NCBI RefSeq assembly: GCF_000497245.1
Contig: NZ_AWTC01000001.1
Coordinates: 55,678 to 119,677, forward strand
Length of the DNA stretch: 64,000 nucleotides
From: Sporolactobacillus laevolacticus DSM 442
GTDB lineage: Bacteria > Bacillota > Bacilli > Bacillales > Sporolactobacillaceae
Direction of reading: 5' to 3'
This document shows, one piece after another, positions 1-7,614 of the stretch. Numbering within the stretch: the stretch's first letter is position 1; every line of letters begins with the position of its first letter. The notes under the pieces are model-generated. The model made no database searches. It worked only from the letters and a program-made list of their open reading frames with translations, and was not told the DNA's origin. Made by a program: the position numbers and the translations under genes.

Positions 1-61
1 ACTTCCGCAGGATGCGGTGACTTCTGCGTTATGCACAGGACGTGCATGTAATTAGCAGAAG
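1..61 (-). ncRNA. Bacillaceae-1-like hairpin RNA, possibly cut by window edge
   Basis: Read on the minus strand, this stretch folds into two adjacent hairpins. The first is a 7-bp stem (positions 61-55 with 27-21) enclosing a 6-bp stem (47-42 with 36-31) whose 5-nt loop is GUCCU. The second is CCGC/GCGG (17-14 with 8-5) with loop AUCCU. Two terminal loops of consensus RUCCU are, as I recall, the defining feature of the Bacillaceae-1 RNA motif, a structured RNA of unknown function sometimes next to rRNA operons. The fold is seen directly; the family assignment is from memory. An rRNA operon may lie just left of the window. Confidence 0.5.
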
Positions 62-328
62 ATCCTTCTTACCCTTTCCCGGACTTTTCGAACACCCTCT
101 ATAAATAAACCCTTAGAATTTCAAGAGCATGCATGAGTTACGACAAAATGATCAATGAAAGGACATCTCATGGTATGATAGAGAAAAATATTTTCGTTAC
201 TTAATTTTAAGTGATCACTCCTGATTTTGACGTACACATATCGAGATAATAAATTTTTACATAGAGCTGAATTTTCTTATTAAATCTCGAATCAGGGGAT
301 AGATCGCTTTGCTCCTGGAGGCATATTC
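62..328. other. AT-rich intergenic region with ribosome site of the AEC gene
   Basis: I see no coding potential here. A GGAGG ribosome binding site at 317-321 sits 7 nt before the ATG at 329 and fixes that start. The AT-rich stretch 180-290 probably holds the promoter, but I cannot single out a convincing -35/-10 pair. Confidence 0.5.
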
Positions 329-1237
329 ATGACCGCTTACTTGCATCTTCTGATGTCGATCAGTGTTCCAATCTTAATCATTTGTACCTGCGGCGCAATC
401 CTGCAAAAAAATCGTCCTGTAGATACAAAATTACTTGCAGACATTGCTCTGTACATACTGGCGCCCGCACTTATTCTGTCCGCCCTGTCTGAGTCACATA
501 TGCATGAGAACAATGTCATTCATATTTTTTTATTTTCAATTATAATGACTGCGGTCTTGTGGCTGACAGCAATCCTGACCGCAAAAATTGCCCGTTTCTC
601 CGAGCGCAGCAGCCGAGCATTGACCTTAACAACCATATTCAGCAACTCAAACAATTATGGACTGCCAGTTCTACTTTTAGCATTCGGGCCTAAAGGGTTT
701 GCCTTAGGTGCAGTTTATGTCATCGGACAGATCATTCTTGTAAATATCCTAGGCATGTATATCGCGTCGCGCGCTTCGATGAGCGGCAAACAGGCAGCCA
801 ATCATATTCTGAAATCGCCACTCATCTATGCCTGCCTTGCCGGCATACTTCTGGCTCTAACCCATATCCAGCTTCCTAGAGGAATTTCCACTGCTGTACA
901 AATGCTTGGTACTGCTTATCCGACATTGGTTCTGCTCATTCTCGGGATAAAATTAGCGAATACCAAACGTTCTGGCTTACGCCGTCCAGAGGTGTGGATT
1001 GGTGTCTTTCTCCGTTTAATCATTGTTCCGGTTATTGCTAAAGTAGTCTTGTTTACTCTCGGGATTCATGGCCTGTTAGCGTCCGTATTGTTTGTCGAAA
1101 TCAGCATGCCGGCTGCAATTAACACCGTTATGCTTGCTGAGAAATTCGATGGGGATTCAGAGATGATTTCACTTATTGTGTCGATTACAACTATTCTCAG
1201 TTTTATTTATCTCCCTCTTTTGGTATACATCGGCTAA
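329..1237 (+). CDS. AEC family permease (auxin efflux carrier / malate permease type)
   Basis: Predicted 302-residue inner-membrane carrier of the AEC family, which exports or exchanges small organic anions such as malate; the substrate cannot be read from the sequence. About ten hydrophobic segments fill the whole length. The first half holds the asparagine/glycine-rich family stretch SNSNNYGLP (residues 105-113), and the end FDGDSEMISLIVSITT is typical of the last helices. The length matches the usual 300-320 residues. GGAGG lies 7 nt before ATG. It is a single-gene unit, convergent with the next gene across a bidirectional terminator. Confidence 0.85.
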   Translation: MTAYLHLLMSISVPILIICTCGAILQKNRPVDTKLLADIALYILAPALILSALSESHMHENNVIHIFLFSIIMTAVLWLTAILTAKIARFSERSSRALTLTTIFSNSNNYGLPVLLLAFGPKGFALGAVYVIGQIILVNILGMYIASRASMSGKQAANHILKSPLIYACLAGILLALTHIQLPRGISTAVQMLGTAYPTLVLLILGIKLANTKRSGLRRPEVWIGVFLRLIIVPVIAKVVLFTLGIHGLLASVLFVEISMPAAINTVMLAEKFDGDSEMISLIVSITTILSFIYLPLLVYIG

Positions 1238-1275
1238 TTGATTTACGACATGAACAATAATTTGTATACCCGAAC

Positions 1276-1308
1276 AAAAATGCAGGCAAAAAGCAAGCCT
1301 GCATTTTT
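1276..1308. terminator. Bidirectional intrinsic terminator
   Basis: An inverted repeat AAAAATGCAGGC / GCCTGCATTTTT with a 10-nt loop carries A and T runs on both flanks, so it can end the AEC transcript on the plus strand and the ketoacyl-synthase transcript on the minus strand. Confidence 0.85.
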
Positions 1309-1349
1309 ATTCGTTATAAACTTTTTTAGATAAAAAGATTAAGACAATA

Positions 1350-2336
1350 TCAATAACGGAAGAGAACGGCAATGTTTTGGGAACCTGCTCCGATTGTCCA
1401 GAACATCGCATAATCACCGCGTTTCACTTTTCCGTTGGCAATCGCTTCATAGAATGCAATAAAAGGGCTGCTGGTACCGGTATACCCATATTTGCCACCA
1501 ATGAAAATCGAGTGAGCTTCATCAATGTCCATCAGCTTGCGAAGATCAACGATATTTGCGTACGCATATTGAGAAAAGCAGAACATGCTTATATCAGCAA
1601 CAGTGAGCTGGTTTTCTTGAAGCAGATCCAGCATATTTTTTGCAGCTGATTCAAGCGACACATTTTCGAATGGTTTCCAATCGAGCAGCCATTCGCGTTT
1701 ATCCGCATTTTTCAAGTTAGAGGCACCGCAGCCCGGAAAAAGAATGTTATTGTGCTCTTCTGAGTTGATCCTGCATTTTGATCCAAGCAGTCCGCGTTCA
1801 TCCGTCGTTTTCTCCAAAATAATGGCACATGCGGCATCACCGAAATGTCCGTGGCAAAATTCATTATCCGGATTCACTACGGAATTGATGTAATCCGAAC
1901 CAACGATCAGCGCTCGTTTCACTTCTTTAGTAACGGACATGTATTTTGTTACATTTTCAAGAGACAAGATCATGCCCGCACAGTCCCCATTGAGATCAAG
2001 GCATATGCAGTCGGGCTTCCCGTTGATCGCGTGATGCAAGTGAATGGAACTTGGCGGGGCGGTGTACTCCGGAAAAAAGCTAGAAAGAACAATCATGTCG
2101 ATATCCTCGCCAGTCAGTCCTGTCTTATCAAGAACTTTTTCAGCAGCAGCAATGGCCATCGTCACGCTGTTTTCTTTTTCAGAATCAACCAAATACCGCT
2201 TGTCCATGCCGATAATGTCCTCAAAAAAATGCGCGAGATCTTTGCCTTTCTTCTTAAAATGGTCGATGTACGTATCATTGGGAACAACCTGTTGACCATG
2301 GTATACTTCAATTCCTAATAAGTTCACATTGATCAT
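1350..2336 (-). CDS. 3-oxoacyl-ACP synthase III (KAS III)-like protein, atypical active site
   Basis: A 328-residue thiolase-fold protein similar to FabH. The nucleophile cysteine is present at residue 119 in DLNGDCAGM, which matches the family's CAG motif. The other two catalytic residues of condensing KAS III enzymes look replaced: the usual HQAN stretch reads FSQYAYAN (about residues 258-265), and the GNTSAAS stretch reads GYTGTSSP near the C-terminus. Homologues lacking His/Asn often act as acyl-transferases or esterases rather than decarboxylating condensing enzymes, so a non-condensing acyl transfer role is inferred. It lies 75 bp after a STAS-like gene and probably shares the upstream riboswitch-controlled transcript. 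GGAGG lies 8 nt before ATG. Confidence 0.75.
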   Translation of the reverse strand: MINVNLLGIEVYHGQQVVPNDTYIDHFKKKGKDLAHFFEDIIGMDKRYLVDSEKENSVTMAIAAAEKVLDKTGLTGEDIDMIVLSSFFPEYTAPPSSIHLHHAINGKPDCICLDLNGDCAGMILSLENVTKYMSVTKEVKRALIVGSDYINSVVNPDNEFCHGHFGDAACAIILEKTTDERGLLGSKCRINSEEHNNILFPGCGASNLKNADKREWLLDWKPFENVSLESAAKNMLDLLQENQLTVADISMFCFSQYAYANIVDLRKLMDIDEAHSIFIGGKYGYTGTSSPFIAFYEAIANGKVKRGDYAMFWTIGAGSQNIAVLFRY

Positions 2337-2374
2337 TCTGATGACCTCCGTTTACATAAATGATTGATATGAAA

Positions 2375-2404
2375 AAGACCGGATAAGTATCTACTTCCGG
2401 TCTT
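2375..2404 (-). terminator. Intercistronic hairpin, weak terminator or processing site
   Basis: A 9-bp perfect stem AAGACCGGA / TCCGGTCTT with a 12-nt loop lies between the stop of the STAS-like gene and the start of the KAS III-like gene. The minus-strand flank is only TTTC, so termination would be partial; it may set the ratio of the two products. Confidence 0.5.
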
Positions 2405-2411
2405 GTCCGTT

Positions 2412-2741
2412 TTAGATTAATTTAAATTGCGTAAGACCGGCTTCTTTTGCCAGCCGTTTAATCTGCATATTTAAGACTGCGCTCTTTCCTAAGTTCATTG
2501 TGATGTCGTTAAAGCCCATCTCTTTGTACATAGTAATAATATTGGTCAGCATGCCGACCATTTCCTGTGAAGATACTCTCAATCCTGAACCGTCCAGCAT
2601 GAGATGAGCGGTTGCCGGATTGACTTTAGCAGCAGCTATTTTGAACTCTTCCACATAACCAGCTGCATCCTCCATCGTAAATACGCCTTCACAAACAACA
2701 TTGATGTCATTTCCTGATGTCGAAACACTGTATTTGCCCAT
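2412..2741 (-). CDS. STAS/SpoIIAA-like small protein under GEMM-I riboswitch control
   Basis: A 109-residue acidic soluble protein. I do not recognise a named family. The pattern of short beta strands (YSVSTSGNDINVVCEGVF, HLMLDGSGL, DITMNLG) alternating with amphipathic helices, plus the LMLDGSGL strand-turn, resembles STAS or SpoIIAA-like domains that bind lipids, nucleotides or partner proteins. Start chosen at 2741 because GGAGG (2749-2753) lies 7 nt upstream; a longer reading frame from 2792 has no ribosome site and would run into the riboswitch terminator. It is the first gene after the riboswitch and is followed by the KAS III-like gene, so a joint role in a c-di-nucleotide-regulated lipid or acyl pathway is inferred. 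Confidence 0.7.
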   Translation of the reverse strand: MGKYSVSTSGNDINVVCEGVFTMEDAAGYVEEFKIAAAKVNPATAHLMLDGSGLRVSSQEMVGMLTNIITMYKEMGFNDITMNLGKSAVLNMQIKRLAKEAGLTQFKLI

Positions 2742-2766
2742 TGAAAAACCTCCAAAATTTATTAAC

Positions 2767-2811
2767 AAAAAAAGCCATGACATGTATCTCACAGCTTCTA
2801 TGTCCTAATGG
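2767..2811 (-). terminator. Riboswitch expression-platform terminator
   Basis: On the minus strand CCAU (2811-2808) pairs with AUGG (2778-2775), and GACAU (2804-2800) pairs with AUGUC (2783-2779); the helix is followed by C and seven U (2773-2767). The outer CCAU overlaps the 3' strand of the aptamer's closing helix (CAUU, 2810-2807). Aptamer P1 and the full terminator are therefore mutually exclusive, which predicts that ligand binding turns expression on. Confidence 0.7.
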
Positions 2812-2888
2812 TAACCCGGCTGTCTTTGCTTTCGCTTTAGACCCGCAGCTTTGCGTCCTAATCTTTCGGTTAGTTTGCTCTTTTCATT
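2807..2888 (-). promoter_or_regulatory. GEMM-I (cyclic-dinucleotide class I) riboswitch aptamer
   Basis: The minus-strand RNA has the GEMM-I signature: GCAAAC, then a P1b hairpin with a GAAA tetraloop (CUAACC GAAA GAUUAG), then GACGCAAAGC, a second hairpin arm, and GGGUUACC at the 3' end. P1 can form between AAUG (2888-2885) and CAUU (2810-2807). Compared with the V. cholerae Vc2 aptamer as I remember it, the base two before the C of GCAAAC (Vc2 position 20, a guanine that contacts the ligand) is A here, while the C at position 92 is kept. A20 is seen in natural GEMM-Ib RNAs that answer to 3',3'-cGAMP. A -10-like TATGAT lies at 2935-2930. Confidence 0.88.
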
Positions 2889-3045
2889 TTATTAAATTGG
2901 CAATTTTTATCAATTCGCGTTACCTTCGTATCATATAATTTTAATAACGACCATAACAGTGCTATTAGTATTAGTCTTATTTTCTCATCGAGTTACTTAT
3001 TATATTAGAAGAATTCCGTTCTGTATGAGCTGATATCTATTGACA

Positions 3046-3993
3046 TTATCCGTACTGTAGGATTACAAACTCTGCAAAAAATTGACCATTGATCTCCCTA
3101 CCCCAAATTTTCACTTTCGTGTGTTCAGGTATTCTGCTCATTCGACTGGCTTTAGTGGGTTTATAGGATGCTGGTGAAAATCTTAAATGAGCAGATGCAT
3201 GCTCAATGAAGAGTTGTGTTGATCGACTGATGGCTATTTGTACCTGAACGTTTCCCTGATCCTTGTCCAGTCTGATCTCCATCCGCTGAACATTTCCACT
3301 CAAATAATCTCCTGAATAATCAGGAATACTCAATGAATATCCGTCTATCTTTGGATCATACTCTGAAAAGTTTGGATCTGTTGTTTTTTGAACCTGCTGA
3401 ACGGAAAGCCAAAATATAAAGAATAATGCGGTTATAATAACCAGTATCCGTGCTCTTACGCCTTGAGCGGGTACCCATTCAGACAACAAATGCCAGATAA
3501 CAAACCCAGTAATCGCACCTAAAACGTTCAGTATTAAATCATCAATGTCACATCTTCCGGTCCCCAATATGTATTGCCCTGCTTCAATCAATAGGCTCAA
3601 TCCAACCGGTATTGCAATAAACTGTTCAAACTCTATCGGTTTCGTCTTGACGGCCGGTAGTAGATAACCTAACGGCAGAAACGCAGAAAATGTGATGAAT
3701 GATTCTAGTAATGATTGCCAGAGTCTCTGGTCATGATGATCAGAGAAATAAAAAAGTGTAGTGATAATATTAAGCGGCACCCAATTAATAAAGCGCATCT
3801 CTTTTCGCTCGTGCCAATGGGTAAACAACGTTGAAATCGATCGGTCTCCGACAACTGAATCTTTCAATAAAATGAGCACGTATACAAAAAGAAAACTAAT
3901 AAGCAGCAATTTCAATGGCTGTTGTCTATACATCCATTCACGCCATTTTCCGAATGTGCTAAGAAGCCGAATAGGTTCTACTCCTCTGACCAT
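3046..3993 (-). CDS. VanZ-like family membrane protein
   Basis: A 315-residue membrane protein. Hydrophobic segments lie near the N-terminus, at the FSAFLPLGYLL stretch, and around LSLLIEAGQYILGTG..CDIDDLILNVLG, which is the VanZ-domain hallmark (E..Q....R..D..D...N..G). The C-terminal third is soluble and beta-rich, and not typical of plain VanZ proteins. VanZ-like proteins are linked to glycopeptide tolerance, but function is unproven. Start taken at 3993: a G6 ribosome site at 3999-4004 precedes this ATG, whereas the longer frame from 4056 would overlap the upstream gene. It follows the carboxypeptidase gene by 16 nt, so the two form an operon with a cell-wall theme. Confidence 0.8.
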   Translation of the reverse strand: MVRGVEPIRLLSTFGKWREWMYRQQPLKLLLISFLFVYVLILLKDSVVGDRSISTLFTHWHERKEMRFINWVPLNIITTLFYFSDHHDQRLWQSLLESFITFSAFLPLGYLLPAVKTKPIEFEQFIAIPVGLSLLIEAGQYILGTGRCDIDDLILNVLGAITGFVIWHLLSEWVPAQGVRARILVIITALFFIFWLSVQQVQKTTDPNFSEYDPKIDGYSLSIPDYSGDYLSGNVQRMEIRLDKDQGNVQVQIAISRSTQLFIEHASAHLRFSPASYKPTKASRMSRIPEHTKVKIWGREINGQFFAEFVILQYG

Positions 3994-4009
3994 AAGATCC
4001 CCCCTTTCT

Positions 4010-4936
4010 TTATCTCGCGTTCCTTTCGTTTTGATTTTTAAAAATCGTATAAGCATCTTCTATATCGTATTGAGTCGTGCTGTGATTACCAGGTGCACCC
4101 AGGGTAATTAGTATGTATTCGTGTCCGTTCATTTTGGCTAATGATGCCAAACATAACCCGGCTTCATCCGTGTAACCGGTTTTTCCGCCGAGGATTGCTC
4201 CTCCGTTAATTTGTCCTGAGCCTATTTTCTGAAAGAGTGTGCTGTGAAGCATTATTCCGTCCGGATGCAGATTAGTTGGATCGATTCGATGCTGCTTTGT
4301 CGTAAACACCTGGCGAAAGGTGGAATTTTTTAAAGCATAGGATAAAAGTAATGACAAATCCTTTGCCGTTGTATAGTGCCGAGGATCTTGAAGACCACTG
4401 TCATTCGCAAAGTGCGTGTGTCTCATCCCAAGCTCAGCTGCCTTCTGATTCATCATTGAGACAAAAGCCTGTTCTGAACCGGCAACGGAAATTGCCAGTG
4501 TCCCTGATGCGTCCGCTCCGGAAGGCAGCAGCGTTCCGTAAAGAAGATCAATAATTTTCACATCTTCATTGGGCAAAAAACCTGCCATTGAAGCATCTTT
4601 ATCCCTTAAATCAGAGAACACAGTGGCAGGCATTTGGACTGTTTTATGGAGATCATGGATGTGTTCAATGGCAAGAAGGGTCGTCATGATTTTGGTCAAA
4701 GAGGCGGGATAGGCTCTCTGCTCTTCTTGTTGCCGAAATAGAGTCTTACCCGTAGTTAAATCAACGAGAATGGCTTGACGGCTATGTATCGTGTATCCTT
4801 TTTGTTCCGGTACCCTTTCTGAAGCTGTTCCGAACAGTATAGAACCGGATGCGATAAAACCGTATAGGATGAACATAAGCATGATAAAAATGATTAAGGG
4901 CAGAAACCGTACATTCATCCTTTTTCTTTTCTGCAT
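4010..4936 (-). CDS. Serine-type D-Ala-D-Ala carboxypeptidase (peptidase S11, PBP5-like)
   Basis: A 308-residue membrane-anchored penicillin-binding protein predicted to remove the terminal D-Ala from peptidoglycan stems. Residues 10-31 form an N-terminal membrane anchor. The three active-site motifs are visible: SLTK (in AYPASLTKIMTT, about residues 79-82), SGA in LPSGADASG where many relatives have SGN, and KTG in GGKTGYTDEAG. It lacks the C-terminal beta-rich domain of PBP5 and so is a short form. It is the first gene of an operon with the VanZ-like gene. Its ribosome site is embedded in a strong hairpin. Confidence 0.88.
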   Translation of the reverse strand: MQKRKRMNVRFLPLIIFIMLMFILYGFIASGSILFGTASERVPEQKGYTIHSRQAILVDLTTGKTLFRQQEEQRAYPASLTKIMTTLLAIEHIHDLHKTVQMPATVFSDLRDKDASMAGFLPNEDVKIIDLLYGTLLPSGADASGTLAISVAGSEQAFVSMMNQKAAELGMRHTHFANDSGLQDPRHYTTAKDLSLLLSYALKNSTFRQVFTTKQHRIDPTNLHPDGIMLHSTLFQKIGSGQINGGAILGGKTGYTDEAGLCLASLAKMNGHEYILITLGAPGNHSTTQYDIEDAYTIFKNQNERNAR

Positions 4937-4941
4937 AAAAT

Positions 4942-4984
4942 AGCTCCTTTCTGATATGTCTATTAAACCATCAAAAAAGGAGCT
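4942..4984 (-). promoter_or_regulatory. 5' leader hairpin burying the ribosome binding site
   Basis: On the minus strand AGCTCCTTT (4984-4976) is perfectly complementary to AAAGGAGCT (4950-4942), with a 25-nt loop. The second arm is the ribosome binding site of the carboxypeptidase gene, 5 nt before its ATG. When folded it would hide the Shine-Dalgarno sequence. It might instead act as a weak terminator for mocR read-through, since ATTTT follows. Confidence 0.5.
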
Positions 4985-5058
4985 TTCTTTTTAAAATCTT
5001 CTTATGAAATTCTTAAGATTTTTGCAAAGAAAAGAAAGGAGCACATAGAATTTTAAAT

Positions 5059-6474
5059 TTACGAGATAATCACAGCTCGTAATCGCCGTATCCCTTCCTT
5101 AATATCCTTTTCATTGGCAAATGAGTAACTGAGCCGTATCCAGGATTTCATTGTTCGTTCCGGATCAAAGTACTCGCCTGGAACAAATGAAACGGATTGT
5201 TCTATGCTTTGTTTAAATAGCGTATCTACGTGAATGTGCTCCGGCACATTCACCCACAAGTTGAACCCTCCATTAGGACTTTCCCATTTCCAATCTGTTG
5301 TGGAAAGTGCTTCTTCCATGAGTCCTTTTCGCACGTTCAATGCGATACGAAGTTTTTCCAAATGGTTTTGCATCCTTGAAGATAAAAAATAGTGAAGAAA
5401 AATTTTCTGATTTAATAGCGGTGTACCGTTATCGGACAGTGATTTGGCAATAAGCAATTGTTTCATTAGCCATGGGCGACAGCAAACCGATGCAATACGC
5501 AAGCCTGGTGAAATATATTTGCTGAAACTGCGAATATAAATGACATAGCCGCTTGTATCATAGGAAAAAAGCGGATGCGGCGGCTTATGGTCAAAGAAGA
5601 TATCATGAAATGGATCATCTTCAACGAGAACACAGCGATAGCGCTCCGCCAGATCAACGAGCATTTTTCGCTGTTCTTTTGGCAATGTATAGCCAGTCGG
5701 ATTATGGAACGTTGGATTTATGTAAAAGAGACGTGGTTTGTGTTTTTTCATTAAGTACTCAACCCGATCGAGATCATAACCATAAGGATGAATGTCAATC
5801 GGAATGATGCGTGCTTCCTTCTGCCGGAAGATATCAATCGCTGCGCTGTACGTTGGTCTCTCTAGAAAAACAGTATCTCTAGGTTTTATCAGAACTTCAG
5901 CGACAAAATCAATGGCTTGTTGCGCGCCGGTCGTGATGAGTACTTCATCTGCGGATACATAGAGATTCTCTGTTTGCAAAAAATACTCAGTAAGTGCCCC
6001 TCTTAATTCTTCATCTCCTTGTAGAGGTGAATAAGAGCCCAGAACCTTTGGATACAGATCGAAAACGTTCTTCACGTATTCCGAAAAATAGTGATTCGGT
6101 AATAAATTGGGGTCGATAATCGCTTGCGAAAATTGATAAGTAGCTGGTATCTGTTGGATGTCCGACAAATAATTTCTTTGAATCGAAGTGGAGATATGGG
6201 CATCATTCATTGGAACTTCATCCCTATAAGTTGGGGATACAAAATAACCGGATTTGTCCTTCACATACACTCTTTGTTTCTGTTTTAATAACTGATAAGC
6301 TTTAAACACGGTTAATCTGTGAACATTCATTGCACGCGCCAAATCACGAATCGAAGGAAGCTTGTCATGCATTTGCCACTCTCCGCGATCGATCCGATGA
6401 TTGATGTAATCATACACTTGCTCATAAAGATTCTTCGAGTGATTAGCCTCTGAGATGTATCTGTTCAACTGCAT
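5059..6474 (-). CDS. MocR/GabR-family PLP-dependent transcriptional regulator
   Basis: A 471-residue two-domain regulator. An N-terminal GntR-type winged helix (KLPSIRDLARAMNVHRLTVFKAYQLL, about residues 34-60) is followed by a type I aminotransferase fold. The PLP lysine is in YIRSFSKYISPGLR, with NPTFHNPTGY and EDDPFHD as cofactor-binding stretches. Such proteins sense PLP or an amino compound rather than catalyse transamination. It is divergent from an EamA exporter, the usual target arrangement. An ATG at 6474 aligns with the family start; alternative ATGs exist at 6483 and 6504, the last overlapping the presumed operator, so the start is uncertain by a few residues. Confidence 0.9.
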   Translation of the reverse strand: MQLNRYISEANHSKNLYEQVYDYINHRIDRGEWQMHDKLPSIRDLARAMNVHRLTVFKAYQLLKQKQRVYVKDKSGYFVSPTYRDEVPMNDAHISTSIQRNYLSDIQQIPATYQFSQAIIDPNLLPNHYFSEYVKNVFDLYPKVLGSYSPLQGDEELRGALTEYFLQTENLYVSADEVLITTGAQQAIDFVAEVLIKPRDTVFLERPTYSAAIDIFRQKEARIIPIDIHPYGYDLDRVEYLMKKHKPRLFYINPTFHNPTGYTLPKEQRKMLVDLAERYRCVLVEDDPFHDIFFDHKPPHPLFSYDTSGYVIYIRSFSKYISPGLRIASVCCRPWLMKQLLIAKSLSDNGTPLLNQKIFLHYFLSSRMQNHLEKLRIALNVRKGLMEEALSTTDWKWESPNGGFNLWVNVPEHIHVDTLFKQSIEQSVSFVPGEYFDPERTMKSWIRLSYSFANEKDIKEGIRRLRAVIIS

Positions 6475-6501
6475 CCCCTCCATTTTTTTATTGTACACCA
6501 T

Positions 6502-6537
6502 CATCTGCCATCTGTTCTATAGCTTATCATCTGTTCT
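6502..6537. promoter_or_regulatory. Direct repeats in the mocR/eamA divergent promoter, probable MocR operator
   Basis: The sequence CATCTGTTCT occurs at 6509-6518 and 6528-6537, spaced 19 bp start to start (about two helical turns), with an extra CATCTG half copy at 6502-6507. GabR/MocR proteins typically bind direct repeats in the promoter they share with a divergent target, which is the basis for this call. Confidence 0.55.
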
Positions 6538-6576
6538 GTCCCCCGCTTATTACAATTGAGTAAAGGGGGAACGAAA

Positions 6577-7482
6577 ATGATAGTCATTAATTATATAAGC
6601 TTATGTTTAATCTTTGGAACTACCTTTTTAGCAATTAAGATCGGAGTTGATACAGGCACGCCGCCTTTCTTCTCCGCAGGCGTCCGTTTCTTTTTAGCGG
6701 GTATATTACTTTTTATCTGGATGTTATTGAGAAAAGAAGCGAAATTGAGTTTGCTTCTCCGCAAAGAATTGTGGTTTATTGGATTAGGCTTAACATTCTC
6801 TACTTCCGCCGCACTGTATTGGGCCGAACAATATGTCAGTTCAGGCATGGCAGCCGTTCTTTCAGCAACCGGGCCAATGATTATCATCATTATTCAAGTC
6901 ATTGCACTCCACAAGAAAATAACTGTCTCATCATTAATCGGATGCGCAATTGGTTTTGTTGGTGTGTTCATGCTCATTTTGCCTAATCTTACTGTTAAAA
7001 GTGATGGCTATGCTGTACTTGGATGTGTCATTATTTTGTTAGGAGAAACAGGTTATGCGGCGGCAACTGTCTACTCAAAGCAGGTTAATTCCCTTTTTTC
7101 GACTATGTCACCGATTACACTGAATGCGGTTCAGATGATCTGTGGAGGAACCGCGCTTATTGTTCTGTCGATGTTCACCGAGAAGATCAATTATAGCTCT
7201 TTATTTACCGGAAATACGATCGGATCATTACTTTATTTAACCATTATTGGTTCGATGATTGGTCACACAATCTATTATTGGCTCGTCGTTCGGACAAATC
7301 CAATCTTCCCCTCAACTTGGCTTTACATTTCACCAATTATTGCCCTAATTATTGGCCATTGGATCTATAAAGAAGCTATATCAAGTATTTCGATCATTGG
7401 ATCATTAACGATCATTTCAGGTGTTGTTATTGCTAATGCCGGACAGATCCGTTCACTTATTCGGAAACCAAAGCTAGAGTAA
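6577..7482 (+). CDS. EamA/DMT-family transporter
   Basis: A 301-residue exporter of the drug/metabolite transporter superfamily with ten hydrophobic segments in two EamA repeats (about residues 1-140 and 150-290). The end of repeat 1 (YVSSGMAAVLSATGPM) and its counterpart TNPIFPSTWLYISPIIALIIG are typical. The substrate is unknown; amino acids or related amines are likely given the divergent MocR regulator. The ATG at 6577 follows the ribosome site AAAGGGGG (6562-6569) by 7 nt; an in-frame TTG at 6556 lacks one. Confidence 0.88.
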   Translation: MIVINYISLCLIFGTTFLAIKIGVDTGTPPFFSAGVRFFLAGILLFIWMLLRKEAKLSLLLRKELWFIGLGLTFSTSAALYWAEQYVSSGMAAVLSATGPMIIIIIQVIALHKKITVSSLIGCAIGFVGVFMLILPNLTVKSDGYAVLGCVIILLGETGYAAATVYSKQVNSLFSTMSPITLNAVQMICGGTALIVLSMFTEKINYSSLFTGNTIGSLLYLTIIGSMIGHTIYYWLVVRTNPIFPSTWLYISPIIALIIGHWIYKEAISSISIIGSLTIISGVVIANAGQIRSLIRKPKLE

Positions 7483-7614
7483 ATGAGCAGGATTAGCGAT
7501 TAAAAGTGTAAACAGCATTCATATTTTAACTCACAGACGGGTTTACATGATGAGCGAATATGGTAAAATCAACTAAATATAAAATAAGTCTTATATTCTA
7601 ATAGGGGGATGAGA

